From Jaenimonas drosophilae (taxonomy: Eukaryota; Euglenozoa; Kinetoplastea; Trypanosomatida; Trypanosomatidae), in contig JASAON010001617.1 in assembly GCA_030849065.1 (NCBI GenBank), forward strand, positions 38,224-102,223: a stretch of 64,000 nucleotides of DNA, read 5' to 3'. Positions 1 through 8,063 of this stretch are shown here, in pieces. The position numbers were made by a program, and so were the translations under genes. How positions within the stretch are numbered: the first letter of the stretch is position 1; each line of letters starts with the position of its first letter. The notes beneath the pieces are model-generated. The model searched no databases, had not been told where the DNA came from, and saw only the letters and a list, made by a program, of their open reading frames with translations.

Positions 1-997
1 GCTGCACCAGATCATCACCCGCCGCTTGATGCTCGTGCTGCCACTGATCCTCATCCTGCGCATCCATGTTGGCGTTGTTGCCACGCTGAAGGCCAAGCGC
101 GGCTGAAGTGGCAAGATGAAGGAGGTGAACGTGATGAGCGCTCGCTCGCTCCATCGCTGCCGAAGACTGCGAGAGCTGCTGGCGTAGATGTTGGCACTCC
201 TTCTCCGCTGCGGCACGCACATCGGCCAGCTCCTCTGCGCAATCGTGGTGTTCTGCACGTACCTGCGATAGTTCTGCGCTGAGTTGGTGAATGTGGCCAC
301 TGGAACTCCGCTTGAGCTCCTCGAGCTCTGCGCGCAGATCCTCCGTACGTTGGCAGGCCTCACGCAGCTCCTCTTGTGTTGTTGCCAATGTGTGCTCTAA
401 CCTCGCATGATCATCCACCAACCCATCGCACCTACTCCGCCACTCCGTCGCGTCCTTGGTGCTGGCCGCGAGCTGCACCGCCGCCTCTTGCTCCCGACGT
501 TGTTGCGTGCCTCGCAGCCAACATCCCCACGCTTGACGCAGATTTCGTTCATCTACGCTTTGTTGCAACAACAGCACATTCGTCGTGGAGCGTTGGCGAT
601 GCTGCCGCACACACAACCTCCACTTGCCAAAGTAGGCTGATACCAACGCCAGCATCTCCTGCTTCGTGCGGAGTGGCACATCCTTGGCAACAATGCGCAG
701 CGATCGAGCTTCTTCCGAGGCACGTTGTTGTGTGTTGGCGAGCCAACGCATGAAGTACCTGCTATACACGTGCCGACGTGTATGGTGCTTGAGGAGCGCA
801 GCACATCGATGCAGATGAACGTCGAGCTGCCGCTCACAGAGATAGGCTCGCCACTTGGCCAAGTAGGTGGAGAGAAGACGTCGCTGATCTGTGCGCGCGA
901 GAACACGCACAAGATGTTTTTCGGTGGTTGTGATGATGATCGAGTGGCTGCGATTCACATCGGCATGGGTTGATGGACGTGAGCTGACTGGATTCAT
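1..997 (-). CDS. Sfi1-like repeat and coiled-coil protein (3' part cut by window edge)
   Basis: An uninterrupted minus-strand frame opens with ATG at 995-997 and is still open at position 2, giving 332 residues with the C-terminus outside the window. Four tryptophan-centred repeats are visible: YLAKWRAYL near residue 45, YFMRWLAN near 81, YFGKWRLCV near 122 and AWGCWLRG near 157. They are 36-41 residues apart and resemble Sfi1-type centrin-binding repeats. From about residue 180 to 290 follows a Glu/Leu/Arg-rich heptad region that should form a coiled coil. A basal-body, centrin-linked or cytoskeletal role is inference from this layout only. The start is supported by a pyrimidine-rich tract and AG at 1013-1014, which also forms the in-frame TAG just upstream. 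The repeats are degenerate, so generic coiled-coil protein is the fallback. Confidence 0.68.
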   Translation of the reverse strand, partial: MNPVSSRPSTHADVNRSHSIIITTTEKHLVRVLARTDQRRLLSTYLAKWRAYLCERQLDVHLHRCAALLKHHTRRHVYSRYFMRWLANTQQRASEEARSLRIVAKDVPLRTKQEMLALVSAYFGKWRLCVRQHRQRSTTNVLLLQQSVDERNLRQAWGCWLRGTQQRREQEAAVQLAASTKDATEWRSRCDGLVDDHARLEHTLATTQEELREACQRTEDLRAELEELKRSSSGHIHQLSAELSQVRAEHHDCAEELADVRAAAEKECQHLRQQLSQSSAAMERASAHHVHLLHLATSAALGLQRGNNANMDAQDEDQWQHEHQAAGDDLVQ

Positions 998-1012
998 CCA
1001 CGCGTGTTGCGG

Positions 1013-1036
1013 CTACGATGATAAAAATGATGATGA
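1013..1036 (-). promoter_or_regulatory. Likely trans-splice acceptor of the left-edge gene
   Basis: Read on the minus strand, a T/C-rich stretch ends in GTAG 16 bases before the ATG at 997. This is the expected spliced-leader addition site. No other ATG lies between the AG and the chosen start. Confidence 0.45.
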
Positions 1037-1234
1037 TTGAGGAATCCGATATTCCCGCCTAGTGGCAACAACAACAATGAGACGATATGATGATGATGAA
1101 GATGCCATCAGAGGAGTGCAAATTCAGAATTCAGAAGTGTGCGTACATATGTATGCGTTTTGCCGTAGATGTGTAGTAGTAGCAGAAGTATGTGTAGGTG
1201 TACGAGTGCGGAGATGTGTTGATGGCGAACATCA

Positions 1235-2380
1235 TCACGTCTCAGCTCCAACATCCACATCGAAGCGGGTGAAGAGGTAGTCTAGCAGAAGCGCCATGTG
1301 CGCTCCGGCAGAGACGCGTATGGCCGTCGTGGATTGGCAGAAGAGGAGCGCATCGCATTGCCAACGCTGCCACGATGGAGCCGTTGAGAAGGTGAAGCAT
1401 CTCTGCATCGCATTATGTTGGCGAAGAGCAACGCACATAGCAAGGAGTGCCTCCACATCACTACTATCCATCGCCTGTGCCAATGCCTCCTCTGCATCAT
1501 CATCACCATCATCATGATCATCAACATGCATCGTCGTCTTCTCCGTGCGCGTGGAAAAGTGGCGCAAAACAAGATGGAGTGCAATCTGATATGTGCCCAG
1601 CACGACGAACTCTGCATCAACGTTGTTGTTGTTGTTGTTTTGCATGAGTGCCAACACAACATCCACAAAGGCCTCGTTCGTGTGCCACATCATCACGTCT
1701 GACGATGCAGCACTACATTCTCTGTTGCCGTTGCTGTTGTTGGAGTGATGTGGTTGTACTCGTAGATGCCGGGTGAGCTCCACACGAAGCGCGACGAGCC
1801 ACCGCGGGAGGTTTTTCGGGCACAATTTGCCGCAGCGCATCAACAAGTGTGTGATATGCGTGAGGAGGTGCAAGCATGATGGATGATGATGATCATTCAC
1901 CAGATTGCTGCGATGCGCGAATGTTTCAACAAACCACCTCACCGTGAATGTTGCGCACGCAGCCACGGACATTTGTGGCAAGTGTTCCGCTTGAAGATAG
2001 AAGCGGAGGAGCAGCGGAGATGTACGCACACCACGACGTGGATGGAGCACCGACATGAGCAAATCATTCTTCATCTTCATCTCTGCTGTTGTTGTAGTTG
2101 CGGATGATGATGTGGATGACTCACAGCGACGACGGGTGGCGGCGATGTGCCGTGCAAGCTGCACCGCAGACATCTCCCACGGCTGAAGAGTGATTGGATC
2201 TGATGCGGTGATGGGTTGTGTGTCTGTGCGTGGACGTACACGAGCACGTCGGGTACGTGCGCACACCGATGCAGATGTGCTTAATGGAGCAATCGTTGGT
2301 GCAGCAGCTTCGTCTTGTTCTTTTTGGTCTTCATCACCATCAAGGACGAGTGCCCACGGCTGACTCGATGCAGCAGCCAT
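1235..2380 (-). CDS. Protein of unknown function, about 381 residues
   Basis: The open frame begins at 2566, but its first 62 codons overlap the previous stop codon and contain a pyrimidine-rich tract followed by AG near 2427. I therefore start at the ATG at 2380 (MAAASSQPWALVL), giving 381 residues. The N-terminal 80 residues are Thr/Ser/Arg-rich and look disordered. The middle (about residues 100-230) is alpha-helical with Leu, Cys and Trp; it is followed by a poly-Asn run encoded by a GTT/AAC microsatellite and an Asp/His-rich acidic insert. The C-terminus is again helical (ALLLDYLFTRFDVD). I recognise no domain. The alternating helices could be a degenerate helical-repeat protein, but that is a guess. 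Confidence 0.6.
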   Translation of the reverse strand: MAAASSQPWALVLDGDEDQKEQDEAAAPTIAPLSTSASVCARTRRARVRPRTDTQPITASDPITLQPWEMSAVQLARHIAATRRRCESSTSSSATTTTAEMKMKNDLLMSVLHPRRGVRTSPLLLRFYLQAEHLPQMSVAACATFTVRWFVETFAHRSNLVNDHHHPSCLHLLTHITHLLMRCGKLCPKNLPRWLVALRVELTRHLRVQPHHSNNSNGNRECSAASSDVMMWHTNEAFVDVVLALMQNNNNNNVDAEFVVLGTYQIALHLVLRHFSTRTEKTTMHVDDHDDGDDDAEEALAQAMDSSDVEALLAMCVALRQHNAMQRCFTFSTAPSWQRWQCDALLFCQSTTAIRVSAGAHMALLLDYLFTRFDVDVGAET

Positions 2381-2426
2381 CGTACCAACTAATTTTGTGT
2401 GTGCGTGTATGTGTGTGGAGATATGC

Positions 2427-2478
2427 CTAGGCACGAAGTGATTCATGGCAACATGAAGAAGAAGAAGAATCGAAGCAA
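2427..2478 (-). promoter_or_regulatory. Likely trans-splice acceptor of the 1235-2380 gene
   Basis: The minus strand carries a CTTCTTCTTC-type tract around 2453-2475 and then CCTAG at 2427. It lies inside the longest open frame, which argues that the upstream part of that frame is untranslated. Confidence 0.4.
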
Positions 2479-2558
2479 ACAACACATGACGGGGAGTGAG
2501 CTGATGATGTAGTTGTAGTAGTTGTTGTTGTTGTAGTTGTTGTGGATGATGGTGAAGG

Positions 2559-3023
2559 TTAGTCATGTTGCGCCACTACCACCACCAACACGTCGATGGG
2601 CCCATCGCCTACTCGTGCACGTTGAGCAGCCGTTCGGGCAGCACACACCGCGTCGTGCGAATCCTTCACGCAACACACAAGCTGTAGAGGTGGCTGTTGT
2701 TGCTGAATACGCATGCCCGCCACGGTGATGAGATGAGCCCAGCACTCCGGGCAGGGGAAGAGCGGAGGCCCGCGCATCGTTGATGATGATGTTGTTTCTG
2801 TGGATGATGATGGTGATAACGATGTCATGGTGCCACCCACGTACACCTCCGCAATGCGCCACAATGGTAGGCCCTGTGCCGCCACGGCCCCGAGTGCGTT
2901 CTGCTCTGCGCAACCCTTCAAGATCCCCCTCAATGGGGCAAACGGGGCGTTGATGCAACGGTAGAAGGCGTGATTGATGCCACGAACACGCACATCTTCT
3001 TCATCGCCATCCCCTGAAACAGA

Positions 3024-3056
<33 letters not shown>

Positions 3057-3533
3057 GCTAGTCTGTGTGGGGCAACGTGCAACGATGGAGCACATGACGA
3101 GTGTTTCGGGGGCCATGGCTTCATTGCTTGATGGTGTGTGCAGATCTCCGCCAACGTCGTCCATCAACGCATCCCGCCGTTGCTCAAGATGTTGGCGGAG
3201 ATCATCCACGTGTTGTTGTTGGCGAATGTGCAGATTTGAGTAATCACAAAGACGTATCGTCATGCGACGAGATGATGTTCCACCAACAACATCGTAGGAC
3301 GTCGATGGTTGCGTGCTTGCGGATGTGTGCGTGCCACATGCGCAATCAATCATTTGGCGGCTGTGAGAGGTGGCTCCGCGCATGGATGATGCCGCGGCGG
3401 AGGCGTGGCGGTCGGTGGTCAAGGAAAGACAACGATTTGAGCTCCGCATCGCGAAACATGATGATTGAGCATCAACATGCGTCATGATCCAGCGGCTGCA
3501 CCGACTTCTTCGCGTGGTGCGAAGAAGCAACAT
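2559..3533 (-). CDS. Cytidine-deaminase-like zinc enzyme
   Basis: Start at ATG 3533 gives 324 residues. The longer frame to 3650 begins with GTG and runs through a TTG-repeat tract ending in CAG, a splice acceptor. The C-terminal third carries both halves of the deaminase zinc site: a CAE motif in GCAEQNALGA near residue 208, and PCPEC near residues 260-264. In the cytidine deaminase superfamily these give three Cys zinc ligands and the proton-shuttling Glu. The first-half motif with Cys rather than His resembles CDD-type nucleoside deaminases more than ADAT or dCMP deaminases, but the sequence is divergent and the substrate (free cytidine or an RNA base) cannot be told. A run of about ten His (residues 161-170) comes from a CAT/ATG microsatellite. 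The N-terminal 90 residues are Arg/Ser/Cys-rich and of unknown role. Confidence 0.62.
3024..3056. repeat. ATG triplet microsatellite (about 11 units) inside the deaminase-like gene
   Basis: Perfect ATG/CAT repeat. In the minus-strand reading frame it encodes the poly-His run. Confidence 0.95.
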
Positions 3534-3584
3534 GATGCGTTTGTTGGTGTAATTGGCCAAAACCTCTACGATGGCCAATCGTGG

Positions 3585-3620
3585 CTGACAACAACAACAA
3601 CAACAAGCAAGAAGGAGTGA
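3585..3620 (-). promoter_or_regulatory. Trans-splice acceptor of the deaminase-like gene
   Basis: The minus strand shows a pyrimidine-rich block followed by a TTG repeat ending in TCAG at 3585-3587. The first usable in-frame ATG downstream is at 3533, which decides the start. Confidence 0.6.
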
Positions 3621-3673
3621 GATGAATGGCAGTGAATCATCAAACAACACACATGGACCGATTCATTTTCATT

Positions 3674-3674
<1 letters not shown>

Positions 3675-3705
<31 letters not shown>
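3675..3705. repeat. CAT triplet microsatellite between genes
   Basis: About ten perfect CAT units in the spacer between the NSUN-like stop codon at 3720 and the deaminase-like gene. Confidence 0.95.
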
Positions 3706-3719
3706 TTGTGTTTGTGGGT

Positions 3720-5405
3720 TTATGTTGGTGAAATCTTCACAATCTTGGCGATGTACTGAAAGCTCGTTCGTAACTCCGTCGGCCACAAACGCGAACCACC
3801 AACACACGCATCATCAACATCCACTCCGTTCATTTCAAGTTGCTCAACACCAGCATCCAACATCCCGTAGAGGTGTTTGTGCGCATCAATACGGTGCTGG
3901 AGCCGCCCGCCATCATCCAGACGTACCAGGTGTGATACACTGCCACCACCACCACCATCATCTTCGTCTTCAAAGGCTGGCACCAATTTGGCACCTCCGC
4001 AGCCACGTGGCGGTGCTGCGTTGATGTGCGTGAGGAAGTTGTGGATGATAAGCTCATTCTGACGTACGCTGAAGGAGCATGTGCAGTACACGAGTATGCC
4101 ACCTGGACGAAGTTGGCGAAAACCGTTGTGGAGCAACTCTAACTGCATCATCTCCGTCTGTGTTAGTACCAGCGGAGATGATGATGATGGTGGTGTTGTT
4201 GCTGATGATGTGCGATGATCATCACCAAGCCGCATGCGCTGCATACGCTGACGATTGCTAATACCACGTGAATGCCGAGTGTGGCCATCATCATCATCAT
4301 CATCATCCGTGCCGTGCGCATCATCATCTCCATCCAGCATCAAGTGCGAGATGGAGCCATCGTGAGAACATTCCGCATCCACCAACACACGATCAAAGAG
4401 CATCTCTGATGAGCGCATGAGCTCCTCACGGCAACCCTCGGAGAGAAGCACAGGAAGCGGTGTGAGATGCACATCATCAACATCATCGTTGCACGTGTTG
4501 TTGGATTTGCTTGGGCATGTTGAGGCACGCAGCTGCCGCTGTCGTACCGCACGCTGCTCCATCGTGGTGAGCCCAGAATCTGGATGCACGCGTGGGGAAG
4601 AGGAGGAGATGCTGCTCATCATCCGTGATGATGTTGGTGGTGGGCGATTCAGCCGCTTGATTTCATCCACGACGCTTTTCCACGAGACGCTGCGACCATC
4701 GGCGGCGATGAGCGCCACGCGTGGAGCTCCATCATGAGCGTATCGACGAAGATGTTTCTGCATCACCGCACGCGCAGCGAAGAGGCGGTTTACGCTGATA
4801 TCCACACCCACCACAAAACCCGCATCACCAACATTGTTGTTGTTGTTGTTGTTGTGTGCAGATGATGCGATGGCATCTGCCAACAAGCTTAACTTCATGC
4901 CAGGAGAGCAGCACAGATCCAACAACACATCGCCGCGACGTGGCCGAAGAGCAACGACGGCAGCCATGGAGGCGGCATCCATCGCCATCAGCGATCCATG
5001 CGCGTACAACGTCTGTGCGTGCAGCGATAATGTTCGCGGAATGGCGAAAACATCGCACGGGAGCCACGGCACCGCCTCAACTTCATCAGCCGTGATGCTC
5101 AACGAGGTGGCGAGGGCATGGCGGAGTTGTTCCACCCGCGAGGTGGGAATGTTGTTGTTTGTGCTACCGTCAAGGGCATTGTGTGATTGGTTGTGTTGCT
5201 GCACGGAGCTCAGCATGGATGATGCAGCGCGTGGATGGATGCGCACGTAGCGAGGGAGGCCGTGGAGGACCTCTCGCACATCGCGAAACACCTTGGGTGG
5301 TACTGCCCCCGCACGGCAATGATGAATCAGCTCCGCCGAGAACGTCAATGGATATGAATCATCATCATCATCATCATCATCATGTTGTCGTGGTGCATCC
5401 TCCAT
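3720..5405 (-). CDS. NOL1/NOP2/Sun-family RNA cytosine-5 methyltransferase
   Basis: Length 561 residues from ATG 5405; the open frame to 5498 crosses a strong splice acceptor. The SAM-dependent Rossmann core is clear: motif I DLCCSPGMK near residue 163, GVDIS near 200, an acidic AADGRS near 235, motif IV VDAECS with Cys346, and motif VI YCTCS with Cys443. In this family the motif VI Cys makes the covalent link to C6 of the target cytosine and the motif IV Cys releases it; both are present. Motif IV has Glu where most members have Pro (DAPCS). Insertions of poly-Asn, poly-Asp and Ser-rich sequence between motifs come from triplet repeats. The N-terminal 150 residues hold an acidic run and a helical region before the core. 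The RNA target (rRNA, tRNA or mRNA) cannot be assigned from sequence alone. Confidence 0.88.
   Translation of the reverse strand: MEDAPRQHDDDDDDDDSYPLTFSAELIHHCRAGAVPPKVFRDVREVLHGLPRYVRIHPRAASSMLSSVQQHNQSHNALDGSTNNNIPTSRVEQLRHALATSLSITADEVEAVPWLPCDVFAIPRTLSLHAQTLYAHGSLMAMDAASMAAVVALRPRRGDVLLDLCCSPGMKLSLLADAIASSAHNNNNNNNVGDAGFVVGVDISVNRLFAARAVMQKHLRRYAHDGAPRVALIAADGRSVSWKSVVDEIKRLNRPPPTSSRMMSSISSSSPRVHPDSGLTTMEQRAVRQRQLRASTCPSKSNNTCNDDVDDVHLTPLPVLLSEGCREELMRSSEMLFDRVLVDAECSHDGSISHLMLDGDDDAHGTDDDDDDDGHTRHSRGISNRQRMQRMRLGDDHRTSSATTPPSSSSPLVLTQTEMMQLELLHNGFRQLRPGGILVYCTCSFSVRQNELIIHNFLTHINAAPPRGCGGAKLVPAFEDEDDGGGGGSVSHLVRLDDGGRLQHRIDAHKHLYGMLDAGVEQLEMNGVDVDDACVGGSRLWPTELRTSFQYIAKIVKISPT
4834..4854. 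repeat. TTG/CAA triplet repeat encoding poly-Asn
   Basis: Seven perfect units inside the NSUN-like gene. They translate to a run of Asn between motif I and the next core strand. Confidence 0.9.
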
Positions 5406-5428
5406 CCACGTGAGCCCGAGACCGCGCG

Positions 5429-5463
5429 CTAAACGCAGACAAAAAAAGAAAGAAGAGAAGAAG
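5429..5463 (-). promoter_or_regulatory. Strong trans-splice acceptor of the NSUN-like gene
   Basis: On the minus strand a nearly pure pyrimidine block (TTCTTTCTTTTTTT core) is followed by GTTTAG at 5429. The ATG at 5405 is the first after it. Confidence 0.7.
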
Positions 5464-5582
5464 TCACGAGTTGCACTCAATGACAACATCTTCACCAACC
5501 AACAAGATGATGATGATGATGAATGTATGTGTGGTTGTGAAGGATGCAGTTAATTAATCGCAACCATCATCTCCACGCAGCA

Positions 5583-7661
5583 TCACGGCACAAAGACGTT
5601 GGGCAGTGGTGCGGAAGAAGATGATGATGAGGCTCCTCCCCTCGGCGGAGGCAGTTCTGGTGGTGTTGCTGCAGCAACTTCTGGCGGAGCCTTGGCCATC
5701 AACTCCATTGGATAGCGCAACGCACACAGAGATTGGTGAGGCCCAACACGTTGGTTCCACGCCTCCACCACCAATGACTGCGCTCGCAGGGTTGAGAGCA
5801 CGTGCACGTCGCAGTCAGCGTTGAGCGTCTTGAGCATCGCCGCCACCGCCAAGACGCGCTCCGCCGCCGTGATTCGTCCCTCGTGGCGCAGCACGCCTTC
5901 ACCGTCTGCGGCAACAACATTGTTGTTGTTGTTGTTGTTGTTGGTAGAGGAGGAGCTCACGACCGCACGGCTATCTCCATCATCATTCATACCGAGTGAA
6001 GAAGATGATGATGAGCGAATCGCAACGTAGTTGGCGGATGATGATGCCTCCTCCATCTCCGATGATGAAGATCCAACGCGATCGAGCAGTTTCTGCTGAA
6101 AGGATGGCCGCAATGCGGCGGCAGCAGCGCGGAGCTCCGCCAAGGATTCGCCCGTTGCCGTACCACCAACCACGTACTGATGAGCCTGGATCTGATGCAC
6201 GAAGGGAAGAACACGCATCATGGAGTAGCGCTCATCCTTCAAGAGGCTGGCGAGACGTCGCAGGCATCGCCGCGTGTGTTGGCCCTCCGACGTTCGCCCA
6301 ACCTCACGAAGTTGATGCTCCAACACACGCAGCGCAGAAAATGGCACAAAGATGGAGTCGTAATGATGCACGAGCGATTCCATGCGCGGAGAGAGGATGA
6401 TGGTGTGGTCGAGCACCGCCACACGTCCGTGCGCCATCCAACGCTGCGACGCATCTCCCATCCCGGCCATGCCACGGCTCGCCACCCCAACCACATCTCC
6501 CAGACTACTCTCAAAGGTGCGGCAGATTTGCATCGCATCGCTTGGTCGTGGATGTGAAAGGAGGGCATCGAGCAGCGCCACACTCACCGCGGCGGTGGCG
6601 CGGATTGGATTCCCCGCATCGCGACGATCGCTCTCCAGCTCGCGGGAGATAAATGCCACCGCCTCGTGATCCAACGTCATGCGAAACAGGTTGATGAGCA
6701 CGGCGCGATACATAACATCGGTGATGGGCAGCCCGACCGCGTGTGCCTCGGCCACACAACGCACCGTGTGCGCCACGCTACTGGCGTTGGTACGCATCAA
6801 CGCCTCCAGGCTCTCCTTGGTGGGCTGCACACGATCATCCTTCATGCGGTGATAGAGGAGAACGGCCTGCTGCCACAACCGCCGACCGCCCATCATATGA
6901 ATCACGGCGTTGTAGTGGCCGCCGGTGAGCTCCACGTTTCCGCGGAGTGCGTCGAGGGTGCGCAGGCCAGCCAACCAACGTGATGGAAGATGTGCGTGTT
7001 TCAGCAATCGCAACAGCTCGAGGTATGTAAGGGCGTTTGGTGCGGAGCCCGACGCCACGGCGCCCTGAAAGGCGGCGAGGCCCACCTCCCACTTGCCATG
7101 ATGGCGGCAGGTGTTTAGAATGGCGTGGAGGCTGTGAGCATCCACAACATGGCGATCTTCCATCATTGTTTTCATGAAGCTCAGGGCCTCACGCCACGCC
7201 CCAGCGTTGCGGTGTGCGGCAAGCACAGCTCCATGCATCGTCGGGTGCGTCTTGCCCGCTGCCACCGCCTCCTTCCATACTTTCAAGGCGGTGTGGCTGC
7301 GGCGTTGATCATTGGCGTGCGCCATCATCAGGCCGTAGTGGTGCGCGCTGAAGGGATACTGCACTTTGAGCAGAGCATCCATCACAACCTCTGTCCGATC
7401 CATGCGCCGCATCGCGCGATGCTTCTTGAGCAGGTCGAGGAGATCCCCACGGCCGAGCTCATTCATTTCGTAGGCGCGCACAACAGCGGCGGGGAGCTGA
7501 GTATTTGGGAGCTGCATCAACGTCGCGGTGATGGAGGGCTTGGCGCTGCTCGCGGCATGTACGGCATTTTTTTGTTTGCCGTAGAGGAGATGAGCAACAT
7601 TAGGCTCGTTGGAGCGGCGATGTTGGCGAAGAAGTCGGCGAGAGGGCTGACCGAACATCAT
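5583..7661 (-). CDS. Pentatricopeptide-repeat protein with a PIN-like C-terminal domain
   Basis: From ATG 7661 the protein has 692 residues; upstream the frame begins only with GTG and overlaps a splice signal. The Arg-rich start (MMFGQPSRRLLRQHRR) fits a mitochondrial targeting peptide. Residues about 90-330 hold consecutive 35-residue helical pairs typical of PPR motifs, for example YNAVIHMMGGRRLWQQAVLLY and LHAILNTCRHHGKWEVGLAAF-like units. PPR tracts bind single-stranded RNA, in kinetoplastids mainly in the mitochondrion. After them, VAVLDHTIIL, FVPFSALRVLEHQL and a later AAML...VHVLSTLRAQSLVVEAW follow the order of PIN-nuclease strands, with an early Asp and a Glu kept but the last acidic residue apparently lost. 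Whether it cleaves RNA is therefore doubtful. The tail is Ser/Asn/Pro-rich low-complexity sequence. Confidence 0.82.
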   Translation of the reverse strand: MMFGQPSRRLLRQHRRSNEPNVAHLLYGKQKNAVHAASSAKPSITATLMQLPNTQLPAAVVRAYEMNELGRGDLLDLLKKHRAMRRMDRTEVVMDALLKVQYPFSAHHYGLMMAHANDQRRSHTALKVWKEAVAAGKTHPTMHGAVLAAHRNAGAWREALSFMKTMMEDRHVVDAHSLHAILNTCRHHGKWEVGLAAFQGAVASGSAPNALTYLELLRLLKHAHLPSRWLAGLRTLDALRGNVELTGGHYNAVIHMMGGRRLWQQAVLLYHRMKDDRVQPTKESLEALMRTNASSVAHTVRCVAEAHAVGLPITDVMYRAVLINLFRMTLDHEAVAFISRELESDRRDAGNPIRATAAVSVALLDALLSHPRPSDAMQICRTFESSLGDVVGVASRGMAGMGDASQRWMAHGRVAVLDHTIILSPRMESLVHHYDSIFVPFSALRVLEHQLREVGRTSEGQHTRRCLRRLASLLKDERYSMMRVLPFVHQIQAHQYVVGGTATGESLAELRAAAAALRPSFQQKLLDRVGSSSSEMEEASSSANYVAIRSSSSSSLGMNDDGDSRAVVSSSSTNNNNNNNNVVAADGEGVLRHEGRITAAERVLAVAAMLKTLNADCDVHVLSTLRAQSLVVEAWNQRVGPHQSLCALRYPMELMAKAPPEVAAATPPELPPPRGGASSSSSSAPLPNVFVP
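5920..5943. repeat. TTG/CAA triplet repeat encoding poly-Asn in the PPR gene
   Basis: Eight perfect units. They give the Asn run in the low-complexity insert within the PIN-like part. Confidence 0.9.
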
Positions 7662-7817
7662 CAACGTGAGCCACAACAACACCTCTCGTGTGGATGCGTG
7701 AGGGGAAGTATGTGGTGGCCAACACCTCCGCACACACAGACAGCAACCAAAGAAGTTGGCCTATGCTACTTCGTCAGAACAAAAGATGGGATGGGATAGA
7801 TGAAAAACACATACATC

Positions 7818-8015
7818 TCACTTCCTGCAAAGCTCATCGTTCCAGGATATTTCGCCATCCTCCGTTGAACGGAAGAGGTGTTGCTGGCACAATTGCATCA
7901 TCATTTGGAGGAGGGATAGTTGGTAGAAGATAGATAGATTGACGTAGTTCCGCACGCACAAACCTGTAGCGCTCACCAGATAGATGATGATGATGATGAT
8001 CGCGGCGAGGAGCAT
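7818..8015 (-). CDS. Candidate small single-pass membrane peptide, 65 residues
   Basis: An ATG at 8015 lies 29 bases after a very good acceptor (TTCCTTTTTGCAG, AG at 8045). The frame runs to a stop at 7818, about 156 bases before the PPR start, a normal spacing for this window. The peptide starts MLLAAIIIIIIYLVSA, one hydrophobic helix partly built from an ATC repeat. It continues with a mixed, protein-like tail ending STEDGEISWNDELCRK. I do not recognise a family. Small inner-membrane subunits of respiratory complexes look like this, but that is only an analogy. The poly-Ile from a microsatellite also makes a chance ORF possible. Confidence 0.42.
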   Translation of the reverse strand: MLLAAIIIIIIYLVSATGLCVRNYVNLSIFYQLSLLQMMMQLCQQHLFRSTEDGEISWNDELCRK

Positions 8016-8044
8016 CTTGAAGAAGGACAGTGGTTGTTATTCTC

Positions 8045-8063
8045 CTGCAAAAAGGAATGGAGG
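8045..8063 (-). promoter_or_regulatory. Strong trans-splice acceptor upstream of the 65-residue ORF
   Basis: Minus-strand TTCCTTTTTGCAG ends at 8045-8046. It is among the clearest acceptors in the window and is the main reason to take the small ORF seriously. Confidence 0.6.

Noticed and set aside
2381..2566. ATG at 2566 as the start of the unknown 1235 gene
   Set aside because: It overlaps the preceding stop codon and precedes the likely acceptor; overlapping trans-spliced genes are unlikely.
3534..3650. Upstream 39 codons of the deaminase-like frame (Cys run)
   Set aside because: Starts with GTG and contains the splice acceptor tract; the Cys run is a translated TTG repeat.
7125..7799. 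Plus-strand open frame of 224 codons
   Set aside because: It is the antisense shadow of the PPR gene, has no recognisable domain and no plus-strand acceptor upstream.
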